Assembly (NCBI RefSeq): GCF_000143415.4
Contig: NW_003314264.1
Span: forward strand, 2,260,444-2,324,443
Reading direction: 5' to 3'
DNA from: Selaginella moellendorffii
Taxonomy: Eukaryota; Streptophyta; Lycopodiopsida; Selaginellales; Selaginellaceae
Length of the DNA: 64,000 bases
Under the pieces are notes generated by a model, which saw only the letters and a list, made by a program, of their open reading frames with translations, did no database searches and was not told where the DNA came from. The stretch's first letter is position 1. Each line of letters begins with the position of its first letter. This document shows positions 21,830-31,929 of this stretch, piece by piece. The translations under genes and the position numbers were made by a program.

Positions 21830-23870
21830 AGGCGGCTTCTCGCTCCGCCCCGTTTCGGTGCAAGAAGCTCTCTCAAAACTCTAGATGAGATGAAAGGGTG
21901 GCCATGCTATCTCTTCGGCAAAAAGATTTTTTTTTTTGTGTGTTTTTGCTCAAATGGTTTTCTCGTTTTGTGTAGACGAAAGATATCATCGCTCGTCATG
22001 CATACAATGCCGCGTCGGCTTCTGCTTCCCGGCTGGACTCTTCCTCCTTTGGATTTTTCCCCAGCTCGCTCAATTCCCAGCGAAAATCTCGTCACATTTA
22101 ACCACAGTTCACCGTGGTCGGATCTAATCACTATCTAGATTACCTGTTTCGTGCTCTTGACCACTGGCTTGATCGTCATATCCGAGCGCTGCCGCCGCCT
22201 TGGTGTCGCCCTGGGCATCCGTGTCCAGCCCCGCCATTGAGAGATGCGCTGCTCCAAGCCCCTGCGCGGCACAATCATCGCACTGGCGCCACTGTTGGTG
22301 GCGCCGCTGGGGCCTGGGCGGCGCTCTTGGATAGCCGGCAGCTTCCAGTTGTCGGTGAGAGGATCGATCATTAAGTATACCCCTTGGGAAGAGGCATCGA
22401 TGGAGGAAGGAGAGGAGTTCGTCTCTAGACACACACAAATAAATTGTATGTTGTGTACTTTATGTAAGTTCATGTGCGAAACCTTTTACATAAGATAAAA
22501 TTCCCACTAAATGTATGTGCAAATCAAATAAAAAACATTACAAAAATAAAAATTTAAATATGGCATTCATAGTGTACTAGACTTTATGAACAGTAGTTCT
22601 AAAGTTAAAACATAAATTTATAACACAGTTTTGTTTAAAACTTCAAAGAGTAGAATAGTTTTTGGATTGTTTGGTCATAATATATACAATAGCAAACAAA
22701 CAATTCCAATTCTGCTGAGCTTGTCTGTATTATTCTTCATCAATATTGTTCTATTTTTAATCATTTAAAAGTGCACTCCTTTTCTTAAAACAAATCTTTT
22801 ATCCACTCAAATATACCAAATAAGTTGCTTTGAGATGTTAGAGCTTTAAAAAAATGGAACACCTTCCAACCTTATCTAAACTTGTAATTTATGAACCTCA
22901 GAATAGCTACTTTAGTGCTGATCCTCTCTCCATATTTATTGTCCTTGCAACTACAACTTAGTTCATATGTTGCAACATTGTGTGTTCTTACCTCTTAGCC
23001 TTGTGCTAAGATATCTCATTGGCTTTTTAGAACATGTGTTAAGCCAAAAATTGCATCGCATCAATTGAAGTGTAGTGAAAGGTTGAATCTATTTTGATCT
23101 ACCATGATCTCAATGGAGTTCACTCTCATATATGGATACCTGTATCCAACTTGATCTTCTTTCTTGAATCTTCTCATGACTTACATGATACAAATACATT
23201 AAACTAAATAATATTCTAGTGTCACTTTGGAGAATGGATTTTATTTAAGTTTTGTAATGTTATTATATTGATATAATTACAAAAAATAATGTTAGTTTTA
23301 CTGAAAAAAAATTGTCTTCTATGTCATCAGTAATTATGGATTAGGTTTATAGTAATTTTTTAAAAAGCCAGATATAGTGTAATATAATAAACCATATATT
23401 GAAAGTCAGATTGTGTTCCAATTTTATAATAATGCTTTAGAAAGAGAATCATATTATCATATACATCAAAAACCATATTGAGTGTCAATTTCGTAACAAT
23501 GTTTGAGAAAATCATGGTTTAGTATATTAGATATTGTAAACCATATCCTTATATCTTATCTTTCAATATAGATAACATTTTTGTTTATATATCTAATGTA
23601 AATTGTAAAATAGATATGTGAGTGTATAGAATACAAAAATATACATATCTAATTAACCTAAAACCCAAGATTATATACAAAAGTAAGTGGTCTGGATTGA
23701 TGAAATATATATATACATTCTCAATATCCCTTAGGGACTAGTACAAACATTGGGATGTCCCACCCTATTTAATTGCACCCACTAAAACCATCCTCCATCC
23801 TCTCTGGCTTTCCTTGCATTTCAAGTAGAGTGTGTTAGAGCTAAATTGTTATAAACAGCTTTTTCCACCA
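21830..23870. other. downstream flank of Maf gene, duplicated in part; then AT-rich DNA
   Basis: The stretch 21795-22340 (TAAATATCTAGAGAAAGACG ... GTTGGTGGCGCCGCTGGGG) recurs at 27105-27480 and partly at 28660-28830, as part of the local segmental duplication. From 22450 to 23870 the sequence is AT-rich and I see no gene. Confidence 0.6.
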
Positions 23871-23877
23871 TACAATC

Positions 23878-24985
23878 TTTTGTAAGTGATTAAATTTTCT
23901 ATTTTATTTTAGTCACTTAATTATATATTTGAACATTTGAAAGAGTCTTATTCACAACCTCCATATATTTTATTCATGACTTAAGGACATGTTAGCTTTG
24001 TGAATGGCATCTATGACATTCAGCCTTTACACTTGGTCTAAGTGCTCTATGTGTTCAATCCCATGACAAACACCCAAATGTACCACTAATATATCAATTT
24101 GTTATGCTAAAGTTATATTCATTCACCTCACCTTTGTATTGTAGGTAGTCCAAAACCACCCATACCATAGTCTCATCTCCCCAAAGATTGGGTGATCCAT
24201 TTATAAATGGTTATCCCATAACCACACCTTAGCATCCTTAAAATGCCCAGAGATATGTGAAACACTTTTCCCTAATATCCCTTTTTTGGTTCTTATTAAG
24301 TCCCTTTTCATCAAAGGTTGTATTTGCCAACATTGTTATTAGGTTAGAGTTTAAAAGCCTAATTACTAAGTCTTATTAACCTCTAGACTTTCTTTGCCAT
24401 GTGACTATATCCTTAGTCACTATACAAGAGGATTGCTCTTCTTCTTTTCTACAGTTTGAGACTTTGGGACAACATTTTGAAACACCGTGGCCTAACACAA
24501 GTTTCATGGGTACTCCTTAGGTGATTTAGCTATGTGGCTAAAGTAAAGTTCTAATATGCTATACCAAATATTCCACCCAAATTTAAATTGGGAGCATTGA
24601 CTATTTGATCTCTTAAAGGAGCTAAAGTTAGTTTTTAAACACTTCATTAAGTTACTCTATTTAATTGTTTATATTTATTCTAGCTTTGAACTCTTCAATA
24701 GTTATATAATCACCCATTACATAAGTTAAACCTCCCCTTACTATCTTTTTGGAGCTCACCAAACCCCCTAATGTTTGGGAAATGATCACTTTGGGCTTTC
24801 ACCCTTGGATTTGGACTTAAACTTTAATTCATACCCAATCTCAATCTTAGTCTCGGTCTTGGTCCTGCTCTTGGCTTTGGTCTTGGTATTAATCTCAGTC
24901 TCAGTCTTGATCTTGGTTTTGATCTTGAACTTGATCTCAGTCCCTATCTCGGACTCCTTAGACTTGGTCTTGACACTTCCATGTG
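23878..24985 (-). repeat. decayed coding repeat, copy B, with hexamer tract
   Basis: Collinear with 13210-14150 in the same orientation. The minus strand again gives protein-like pieces (HGVSKCCPKVSNCRKEEEQ near 24450-24510; GHFKDAKVWLWDNH near 24215-24265). It ends in a CTCAGTCTCGGTCTTGG-type hexamer tract at 24805-24965. It is more AT-rich and more decayed than copy A. Family unknown. Confidence 0.6.
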
Positions 24986-25198
24986 TCATAACACTTGTCA
25001 TGTATCAGTTCTACCAATGATATTAGTGTACTTGTCTCACCAACCCCATAAAGAAAATTAGCTGACCACAAAGGACATGTCTGTATTTGTCACCAGCTGG
25101 CAACAAACATACATGTATCACCAACAAAGAACATGTGGCCTTCAATGTCTGTAGCTGGCAACAAACGTGCATGCCATCGTTTTGGTAGCCATTTGGAT

Positions 25199-25208
25199 CA
25201 TTTATAAA
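25199..25208 (+). promoter_or_regulatory. probable TATA box of the actinoporin-like gene
   Basis: TTTATAAAGG lies about 100 bp before the ATG at 25306. This leaves room for a 5' leader of ~70 nt, and no other TATA-like word occurs nearby. Prediction by position only. Confidence 0.5.
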
Positions 25209-25305
25209 GGAAGTCAGTATTTGCTTACTTCCCTCTATACATGTGTGTGCGAATTTCTGTGTGCAGAAGTGTGTGAAGGAAGAATAGATCCTAGTGTAAC
25301 GTGAT

Positions 25306-25968
25306 ATGGCTGGGAGGTGTAATCAAGGAAAGGGTGAGATGGATGTAGAGGAAGCCAGTGATGAAATGGCTGCAGAAGAGAGCTCTGTGGTCACCCACGA
25401 AGAAGAGAAGTCTATTGCTGACGAAGAAAAAGGTGCAAGGTCTGTAACTGCAGTCGTGGTGGCAGGACTGGGGCTTGGATCTTCGGTTATCAACAGTATC
25501 CTGAATGGGCTGGGTTCAGTACAACGCAAGATTGTAATCTCGTTTGCCAACAATACTGGCCATCAGCTCACAGCTATAGGTGTATATTTCTTTTCTGGAA
25601 CAGCTGACAATGGACTCCCTGGTGCTATTCCTGATAAATCCACACTCGGCTTTGGAGCTCGCAAGACAAGTGGTCCTGTGGCGAGAGGCACTGTTGGGGT
25701 TATCACACATTATCTTTCAGCCGAAAATCGGACAGCCGCAATCATGTGGAGTGTCCCGTTTGACTACAACTTATATTCCAACTGGTGGAACTTTGAATTG
25801 CGAAATGGGAGAGTTTCCCCCTCAAGGAGCTTGTTCAACGATCTCTATTACACAGATTCTGCAATTAAGGGTGATAGCAACTTTGTCTCTCGCTTTACTA
25901 ATGGACGGAAGTTTGAGGGGTCTATGGGACACTCTGGCACTCCAGTTCTGGATATAACACTACATTGA
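25306..25968 (+). CDS. actinoporin-like (bryoporin-type) protein
   Basis: A single-exon, 220-residue protein of the sea-anemone cytolysin fold family, which also occurs in mosses and other early land plants. The family forms pores by membrane insertion of an N-terminal helix after binding membranes through an aromatic patch. Seen here: a Glu-rich leader (residues 1-43, not typical of the animal proteins), then a hydrophobic helix-like stretch (44-71), a beta-rich core from RKIVISF (74), and the aromatic patch VPFDYNLYSNWWN (150-162). A KGD (188-190) stands where animal members often have RGD. There is no classical signal peptide. It has no introns, unlike its neighbours. A ~115-bp part of it is copied at 27490-27606. 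Role in the plant (stress or defence) is inference. Confidence 0.85.
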   Translation: MAGRCNQGKGEMDVEEASDEMAAEESSVVTHEEEKSIADEEKGARSVTAVVVAGLGLGSSVINSILNGLGSVQRKIVISFANNTGHQLTAIGVYFFSGTADNGLPGAIPDKSTLGFGARKTSGPVARGTVGVITHYLSAENRTAAIMWSVPFDYNLYSNWWNFELRNGRVSPSRSLFNDLYYTDSAIKGDSNFVSRFTNGRKFEGSMGHSGTPVLDITLH

Positions 25969-26079
25969 AATATTTTGAAGAGAAAGAGGAATATATCAAC
26001 TACAAAACAAAACAAAAAAATGTATTAACTAAATATAATATATAATATTTTATTAGGTAGTTTATTTTGGTCATCGGCA

Positions 26080-27098
26080 AGGGGAGGAGGCGTGGAGACT
26101 ACTCACCGGTGGATTGGGAAGCCAACGACGTTGTAGAACCATCCATTGACGGACTTGACATGAGGCGCCCACGTCCTGCAAGGCATTGAATGAATTACGA
26201 AGGGATAAGAACCTGGATGCCGTAACAGCCAGCTTTGTCCATGGGCTCCCCGGTCGCGATGTATGCTGTGATGGTAGCCTCGTCCAGATTACCAAACTCC
26301 TTCAGTAAGAAGAGGGGAAAACTTGAGAGCTCGAGAGCATGCTAACTTATTTTACAGCAGTCTCTCATAGAATGATCTTAACAATGGTGCCTGTCCGAGC
26401 GCGAGATCGAGAAACCTGGATTGAAACGAGGGCCCTACAGAGATAGGGAAGCAAATCTAGAGAACCTGTGGCATGCGGCAGGAGAATCGCAACTCCTGTG
26501 TAAACTTTGTGTTGTTGGCCTGTGGAAACTCCGTTTTTGTGTGAGTTGCAAAACGATAGACAGGCGCCTTTCTCATTGAGGCTTCTCCACAATCATTCCC
26601 TACACAGCGTCTCACGCCAGGGATGAGAAAAAGAAAAGACATTTCTTACGTGAAGCTCCACGACGTTGTCAGCTCCAACGATTAAATCCACGTTCCTCTG
26701 GCTCTCGAGCTGAAAAACGAAAGAACTCAACTAGAACCCCAGGAATAGTGACAAGATGACGCTTTTCTGTTCTTACTTGTATCAATCTCCTAGAAACTTC
26801 AATGGTTTTGTGAGTGGCGGTCTCCGCAGCATAATCTGTCACAGTGCTTGTAAGCAAAGCGCTACAAAAATATTTTCTCACATCAGCAGTGGCATATGCC
26901 GGATTCCCAGAGTCGCCATCGGCAGCAATTATGAACTTCTTTTTTGTTTCTTCAGGGTTTTCTCCAAGAAGTGTCAACCGTTTGCCTCAATAGTGGCATA
27001 GATCATTTACCTGTGTCAAAAGTAATCAGTGCGTTTGCAGGTTTTGTCTGGAGTTGGAGAGTCTCATCGGGAGTGGAATGCTCCACAGAGCTCTGAAA
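26080..27098 (-). pseudogene. broken Maf-family copy with internal inversion
   Basis: Exons equivalent to Maf exons 3-9 lie on the minus strand: the [18 protein letters not shown] segment at about 26780-26860, GADNVV- and GMIVEKP-like pieces at 26570-26720, and GEPMDKAG- and [12 protein letters not shown] pieces at 26095-26270. The last exon (GTTTTGTCTGGAGTTGGAG...) lies on the plus strand at 27036-27098. Exon 1 is missing. Several exons carry indels, for example GASCQVRQW in place of [10 protein letters not shown]. The mixed orientation means all exons but the last were inverted after duplication. In place of exons 1-2 an unrelated open segment reads ENPEETKKKFIIAADG. Not functional as a Maf enzyme. 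Confidence 0.8.
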
Positions 27099-27104
27099 TT
27101 TGCC

Positions 27105-27488
27105 TGCCACTAAATATCTAGAGAAAGACGAGACGAGGCGGCTTCTCGCTCCGCCCCGTCTCGGTGCAAGAAAACTCTAGGGGTGGCCATGGCAAATGTT
27201 TTTTTTTTTTTTTTTTTTTGCTCAAATTCTCGTTTTTGTGTAGACGACTGGGCTCTTCCTCCTTTGCATTTTTCCCCAGCTCGCTCAATTCCCAGAGAAA
27301 ATCTCGTCGGGAATGCCCTACATACAGGATTCACAGTTCGCAGTGATCGGATCCAATCACTATCTGGATTACCTGTTTCGTGCTCCGCCGCCGCCTTGGT
27401 GTTGCCCTGGGCATAGCCCCGCCATTGAAAGATGCGCTGCTCCAAGCCCCTGGCGCCATTGTTGGTGGCGCCGCTGGGGTCTGGCCGG
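27105..27488 (+). repeat. duplicated Maf 3' flank
   Basis: Matches 21812-22320 with deletions, from AAATATCTAGAGAAAGACGAG to GTTGGTGGCGCCGCTGGGG, including an expanded T-run at 27200-27219. It belongs to the same duplication as the inverted Maf copy. Confidence 0.75.
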
Positions 27489-27489
27489 C

Positions 27490-27606
27490 GCTCCCGTTTG
27501 ACTACAACTTATATTCCAAGTGGAGGAACTTTGAAATTGCTAAATGGGAGAGTTTCCCCCTCAAGGAGCTTGTAGAACGATCTCTAGTTTTCTGCAATTA
27601 AGGGTA
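27490..27606 (+). pseudogene. fragment of the actinoporin-like gene
   Basis: About 115 bp closely matching 25756-25872, covering the aromatic-patch codons (here altered from the WW pair) and on to CTGCAATTAAGGGT. It lacks both ends of the gene, is frameshifted, and is joined directly to the duplicated Maf flank, so it is a chimaeric duplication scar and not a gene. Confidence 0.8.
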
Positions 27607-27889
27607 GATCCATGCCACTGTTGTTGAGACCTCGCAACCGTTGACACTACTTGATCTAATACCCTGAAGAAACAAAAAGAAGTTTAAGAAAGAAATGTAG
27701 TGGTTTTGCAAAACCTTGTCGGGTCCGATCGTCTTACATGAACTCCCATGGCGAGCAACGTCAAGGTTTCTGATTATGTGAGATCTCGCCATGGGAGTAT
27801 TATAATCGGAAAACTCAAAATCAATGTGTGAGATTCATGGCAGCTTCAATCTGGGGCGCTTAAAACAGAATAAATGGATTAATTTAAAG

Positions 27890-28672
27890 AAACACTGGAG
27901 AAGCTATAATATGCGACTCCTGGAGAGATGTAGCGCTTTGCTTACAAGCATTGACAGATTGTCGCCACTCACAAAGCCATTGAAGTTTCTAGGAGATTGA
28001 TAATCAGATACGTGGAGCTTGACGTAAGAAATCCCTTTTCTTTTTCTCAACCCTGGCGTGAGATGCTGTGTAGGGAATGATTCTGCCTTTCGAATACTCC
28101 CTGTTGAGCGGTATGTCTATCGTTTTGCAACACGGAGGCTTTTCCACAGGCACACAAAGTTACACGGGAGTTGTGATCCTCCTGCCGCATGCCACAGGTT
28201 CTCTAGATTTGCTTCCCTATCTCTGTCGGGGCCCTGTTTCAATCAAGATTTCTAGATCCCACGCTTGGACAGCCACCATTGTTACGATCATTCTACGAGG
28301 AGACTGCTGTAAAATAAGTTAGTTTGCTCTCGAGCTCTCAAGTTTTCCCCTCGACGGTGGAGTTTGGTAATCTGTACGAGGCTACCATCCATCGCGACCA
28401 GGGAGCCCATGGACAAAGCTGGCTCTTATCCAGGTTCCTTTGTCTTTTCATTCCTCCTCGCAGTTAATTCAATGCCGTGCAGGACGCGGGCGCCTCACTC
28501 GTCATCGTTGGCCACCGGTAAGTCTCTCCACGCCTCCTTCCCTTGCGTAGATCTTCATACAATCAGTGCGTTTGCAGGTTTTGTCTGGAGCTGGAGAGTC
28601 TCATCCGGAGTGGAATGCTCCGGGAGAAGAATCCAGCATCGACAGAGCTCTGAAATTTGCCTGCCACTAAAT
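27890..28672 (+). pseudogene. third, deleted Maf-family copy
   Basis: Collinear with the intact gene on the same strand but with many short deletions. An exon 2 end (AACACTGGAGAAGCT) lies at 27890. A shortened exon 3 carries CACTCACAAAGCCATTGAAG near 27970, and a TACACGGGAGTTGTGATCC segment is at 28160. GAGCCCATGGACAAAGCTGG is at 28403 and the terminal exon is at 28577-28651, ending GACAGAGCTCTGA. Exons 1 and 4 are essentially gone. Dead copy. Confidence 0.8.
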
Positions 28673-28679
28673 ATCTAGA

Positions 28680-29785
28680 GACAGGCGAGACGAGGCAACC
28701 AGCTCTCTAAGGGTGTTGAAAGGGTGGCGATGCTATCCCTTTCGCCGGGGACGGGAGGGTTATTGTTGTGACGAAAGATATCGTCTCTCGTCATGCATAC
28801 AACGCCTCGTCGTCTGCTTCCAGGCGCTTGAATTCGTGGCCTGGCATTGGCTTTTTGGACTTGCTTGCAGCACACTGCAGAATCTTAGAGAAAGTCCACA
28901 CCACGCAATAATGGAGAATATGGGCATGATTCTGTGCAAGACAAAAACAAGGATTCAGCTTCGGCAGCAGCAGCAGTAGGTAGCAACAGGAGCAGAGCAG
29001 AATCACAAGAGGAGTTGCCCACCGACTCCTTTTTACCATTCATTTCATGAAGAATTCATTCTTTCCTGTGATTTTTCTGATTTAAGTCTTTTTTGTTGAG
29101 AGAGAGAGAAAAAGAGAGAAAACACTTATTGTTTTATCATCCGACGAACAAAACTGAAATTCTTCTTGCTGCTGCTTGCTGCCTCCTGCCTCTCTCGCCA
29201 AACATTTTTTTTTCCCTCTTCCTCCTCCTTCCTTGCCTAGTCTCTTCTTGCGGCCGTGCGTTCAAGCTCAACAACGGTAAATTTATCCTCACCTACATAT
29301 TGTTCTTCCATGCTGCTGCTGCTGCTATTTACACTGCCTGACTGACTGACTGGCGCGTTTGCCTCCCTGGCTCCCACTCCCAAGCTTTTTGTTTTGGCTC
29401 TCTTTGTCCTCACTCTCGCCATTAAATACACCGAAGTTATTCCCCTCCTACTTTCCTGGAGAGCGAGCGAGCGAGCGAGCAAGTGAGAGAGCATTTGAAT
29501 CCATCCTGAACACCACCACCATCCTTGCTGCTGCTTCCTTCTTCTTCAGCTTCCCTGATCATCGTCGTTACCAATCAATCATCCTCCGTCAGTCCTCCAG
29601 TCCAAGTCCTCCTCTTCGTCGTCCTGCACTTAACTATCTTCTCTAGCTCTTTTTTTTTTCTTTCTTTTCTTTTGGCGTCTTTTTCTTCTTCCCCCCGTCC
29701 CGCAACACCGTCTACTAGCTAGCCGCCGATATGGTATCTGTTGTCTTGTCTGTGAGAGATCAAGTTTGAGTTGGCCGTCTCGTCG
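28680..29785. other. intergenic DNA and probable MADS 3' flank
   Basis: 28680-28830 is another partial copy of the Maf 3' flank. 28830-29785 is pyrimidine-rich with simple repeats: (GAGC)n at 29461-29480, CTG triplets at 29310-29325 and a T-run at 29650. No convincing ORF. It probably contains the 3' UTR of the MADS gene. Confidence 0.5.
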
Positions 29786-31928
29786 TCAGTTTTCATAGCT
29801 TGTTGACAGTGTGAGCGAGCTCTGGCTGGTGCTGATCGGTGGTGCCGACACCTGCGCATGCGGCTGCTGCTGCTGCTGCTGTGGCTGTTGCTGTGACGCG
29901 TTGGCAGCACCGTCCTCTTCGCCACCACCAGCGCCAGCGCCACCAGCGCCACCAGCGCCACTCCCGCACATCACCTGTTGCCCGCAGAGCATGTTAGACG
30001 AATCCAAACCGGTCTCGCCAATGCCGTGATGGCTGCAGTCGAACGAAACCATCATGTTGTTCTGGGTCGAGTCATTGCCAGCTCCACCTCTGGAGAAGTT
30101 AGAATCGGATATCGCCTCTTGTTGCTGCAAGAAACCGATTCACACGTAAGAATTTAAGCGTCCAACGCTGTAGACGAAGATACCAAAAGAAACAAGAGTT
30201 ATACGTACGCCGGGGTAGAAGCTTGGGTTTTGCTCCGAGTTTCTGTAAGCGTTCCACACGGGTTGCATCTCCGTGGAATCAAACACGAGCGACTCTTTGT
30301 GCTCCTCCTCCTGCTGCTGTGGGATCAAGTCCGCCTTCTCCTCCTTGTAGATTGTTGGCTGTGTCTCCATCTCCTCGTAGTAGAGAGGGAACATCTTAGC
30401 CTCTGACATCATGGCTTGCTGCATCCCAAACGGGGACTTCAGCTGCTGGACTTGATTCATTCTCATCTGATTTGTATATGCTTGCGACATCGAGGAGCTG
30501 GGAGAGCTGGCATCTCCATTGTCCCTGCACAAAGGAGAACAAGAGCATTCGATTCGACTGACAGATAAACGTCACAAAATACCTTCTCTGGGGAAAGAAA
30601 CTGAGCTCATTGTACTGCGAAGCACTGTCAGACCAAGAGGATGGAATCTGAACATCTCCCATCGACCCGTTAGGAGCCATCATAGGATACATCTATGAAA
30701 AACAAGTTAAGATGAAAGAGAGAACAAAAAAAACGCAACGGAATGTCCAACGAACTACACACACCTGTTGCAGTTGACCATAAGGTACCACTTGATTCTA
30801 TAAATGGGAAAGGTTAAAATGGTGAAGACAGAAGCATAAAAACAAACGGGTACCTGCATCATGCCTCCCATACCATGGTTTTGCAGCTCTTGCTGTTGTC
30901 AGCAGCTTGAGAAGTTTAGAAAAAGAGAGAAATTTACGGCAGAACACAGACCTTGCGTGTGCGTATCTTCTGTAGTGTAGATTTCAGGCACTCTTCGAGC
31001 TGCAAAAGCTCCTCGATCCCGAGACCTCCAATGTCGCCTTCGAAAAAACTGCAGTCAAGATTACACAAGTCAACAAAGAGACGAGCCGGAGAACAATAGC
31101 CGCCGTACCGCAATCTTGTGCGCAGAGCCTCGTTCTCAAACTGAATCTTGGAGACATCCCTGTAGTGAGCCTGAAGAGGCGCAGGTGTAGCAAGCACAGA
31201 GATGAGAATCATAAAACACTCACCACCAGGCTCTCGTAGTTTGAGTTGCTGCAACAGTGGAATTAGCAAAGCTGGATTGGAATTAAATTCATTAAATTAG
31301 GATTACCTTGTCTCCCCGTTAGTTATCTCAGATCCGCTTGGATAAGATCGTCGAATTTTGTTAATGATCTGTTACCGTGAACATACAGTTAAAACATCAA
31401 TATCGCCAGTACACCGACTTACTTCTTCAGAGTCAAGCCGCCTACATGACAACAAAAGAAAACCACACGGAACAGCATTAGAGTCATAAAAGAATGCACG
31501 GAAGAAGGAGAGCTGCGAGAGACCTTTTTGTCCTTTCATTTTCAGGAAGGGAAATAAAGCGCAGGATTATCTCCTCAATCCTGTAGTTCAATCATTGCAC
31601 ATATAAAAAAGAACCTCAGAAACGAAAGACGATGGGAGGTGAATTTAGCAGCCAAAGGATAATCGATCGGGAAAGTAAGAAGGAAAAAGGAAGCCGAGCA
31701 AAAAAGGTGAAGAAAACGAACCACAGGAGCCTCTCTCGCTTACCTCCCGTCATTGGGATGAATACTCAGCTTCCCAGCCGGAGAGAACATGATCAAGGCA
31801 ACATCAGTGTCGCACAGCGTGGAGAGCTCGAAGGCTTTCTTCATCAGCCCATTCCTTCGCTTGGAGTAAGTCACCTGGCGTGCCTGGTGGTTCTCGATCT
31901 TTTTTATTTCCAGCTTCACCCGACCCAT
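29786..31928 (-). CDS. MIKC*-type MADS-box transcription factor
   Basis: Twelve exons join in frame to 447 residues: 31744-31928, 31524-31580, 31423-31441, 31307-31368, 31224-31248, 31109-31170, 30952-31048, 30854-30892, 30765-30797, 30583-30692, 30209-30524 and 29786-30124. The MADS domain (residues 1-60) begins [20 protein letters not shown] and contains [19 protein letters not shown]. The I region is long and split over several small exons. The K-like coiled coil includes [18 protein letters not shown] and [19 protein letters not shown]. The C-terminal third is Gln- and Gly-rich with QQQ runs. A long, many-exon I/K region marks the MIKC* (MIKC-star) class, which acts as heterodimers in gametophytes. 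The upstream Met at 31958 is in frame but the standard MGRVK start was chosen. Confidence 0.9.
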
Positions 31929-31929
31929 T

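Noticed and set aside
29811..30029. Cys-rich plus-strand ORF
   Set aside because: It is the antisense of the Gln-rich tail of the MADS protein (CAG repeats read as Cys/Gly).
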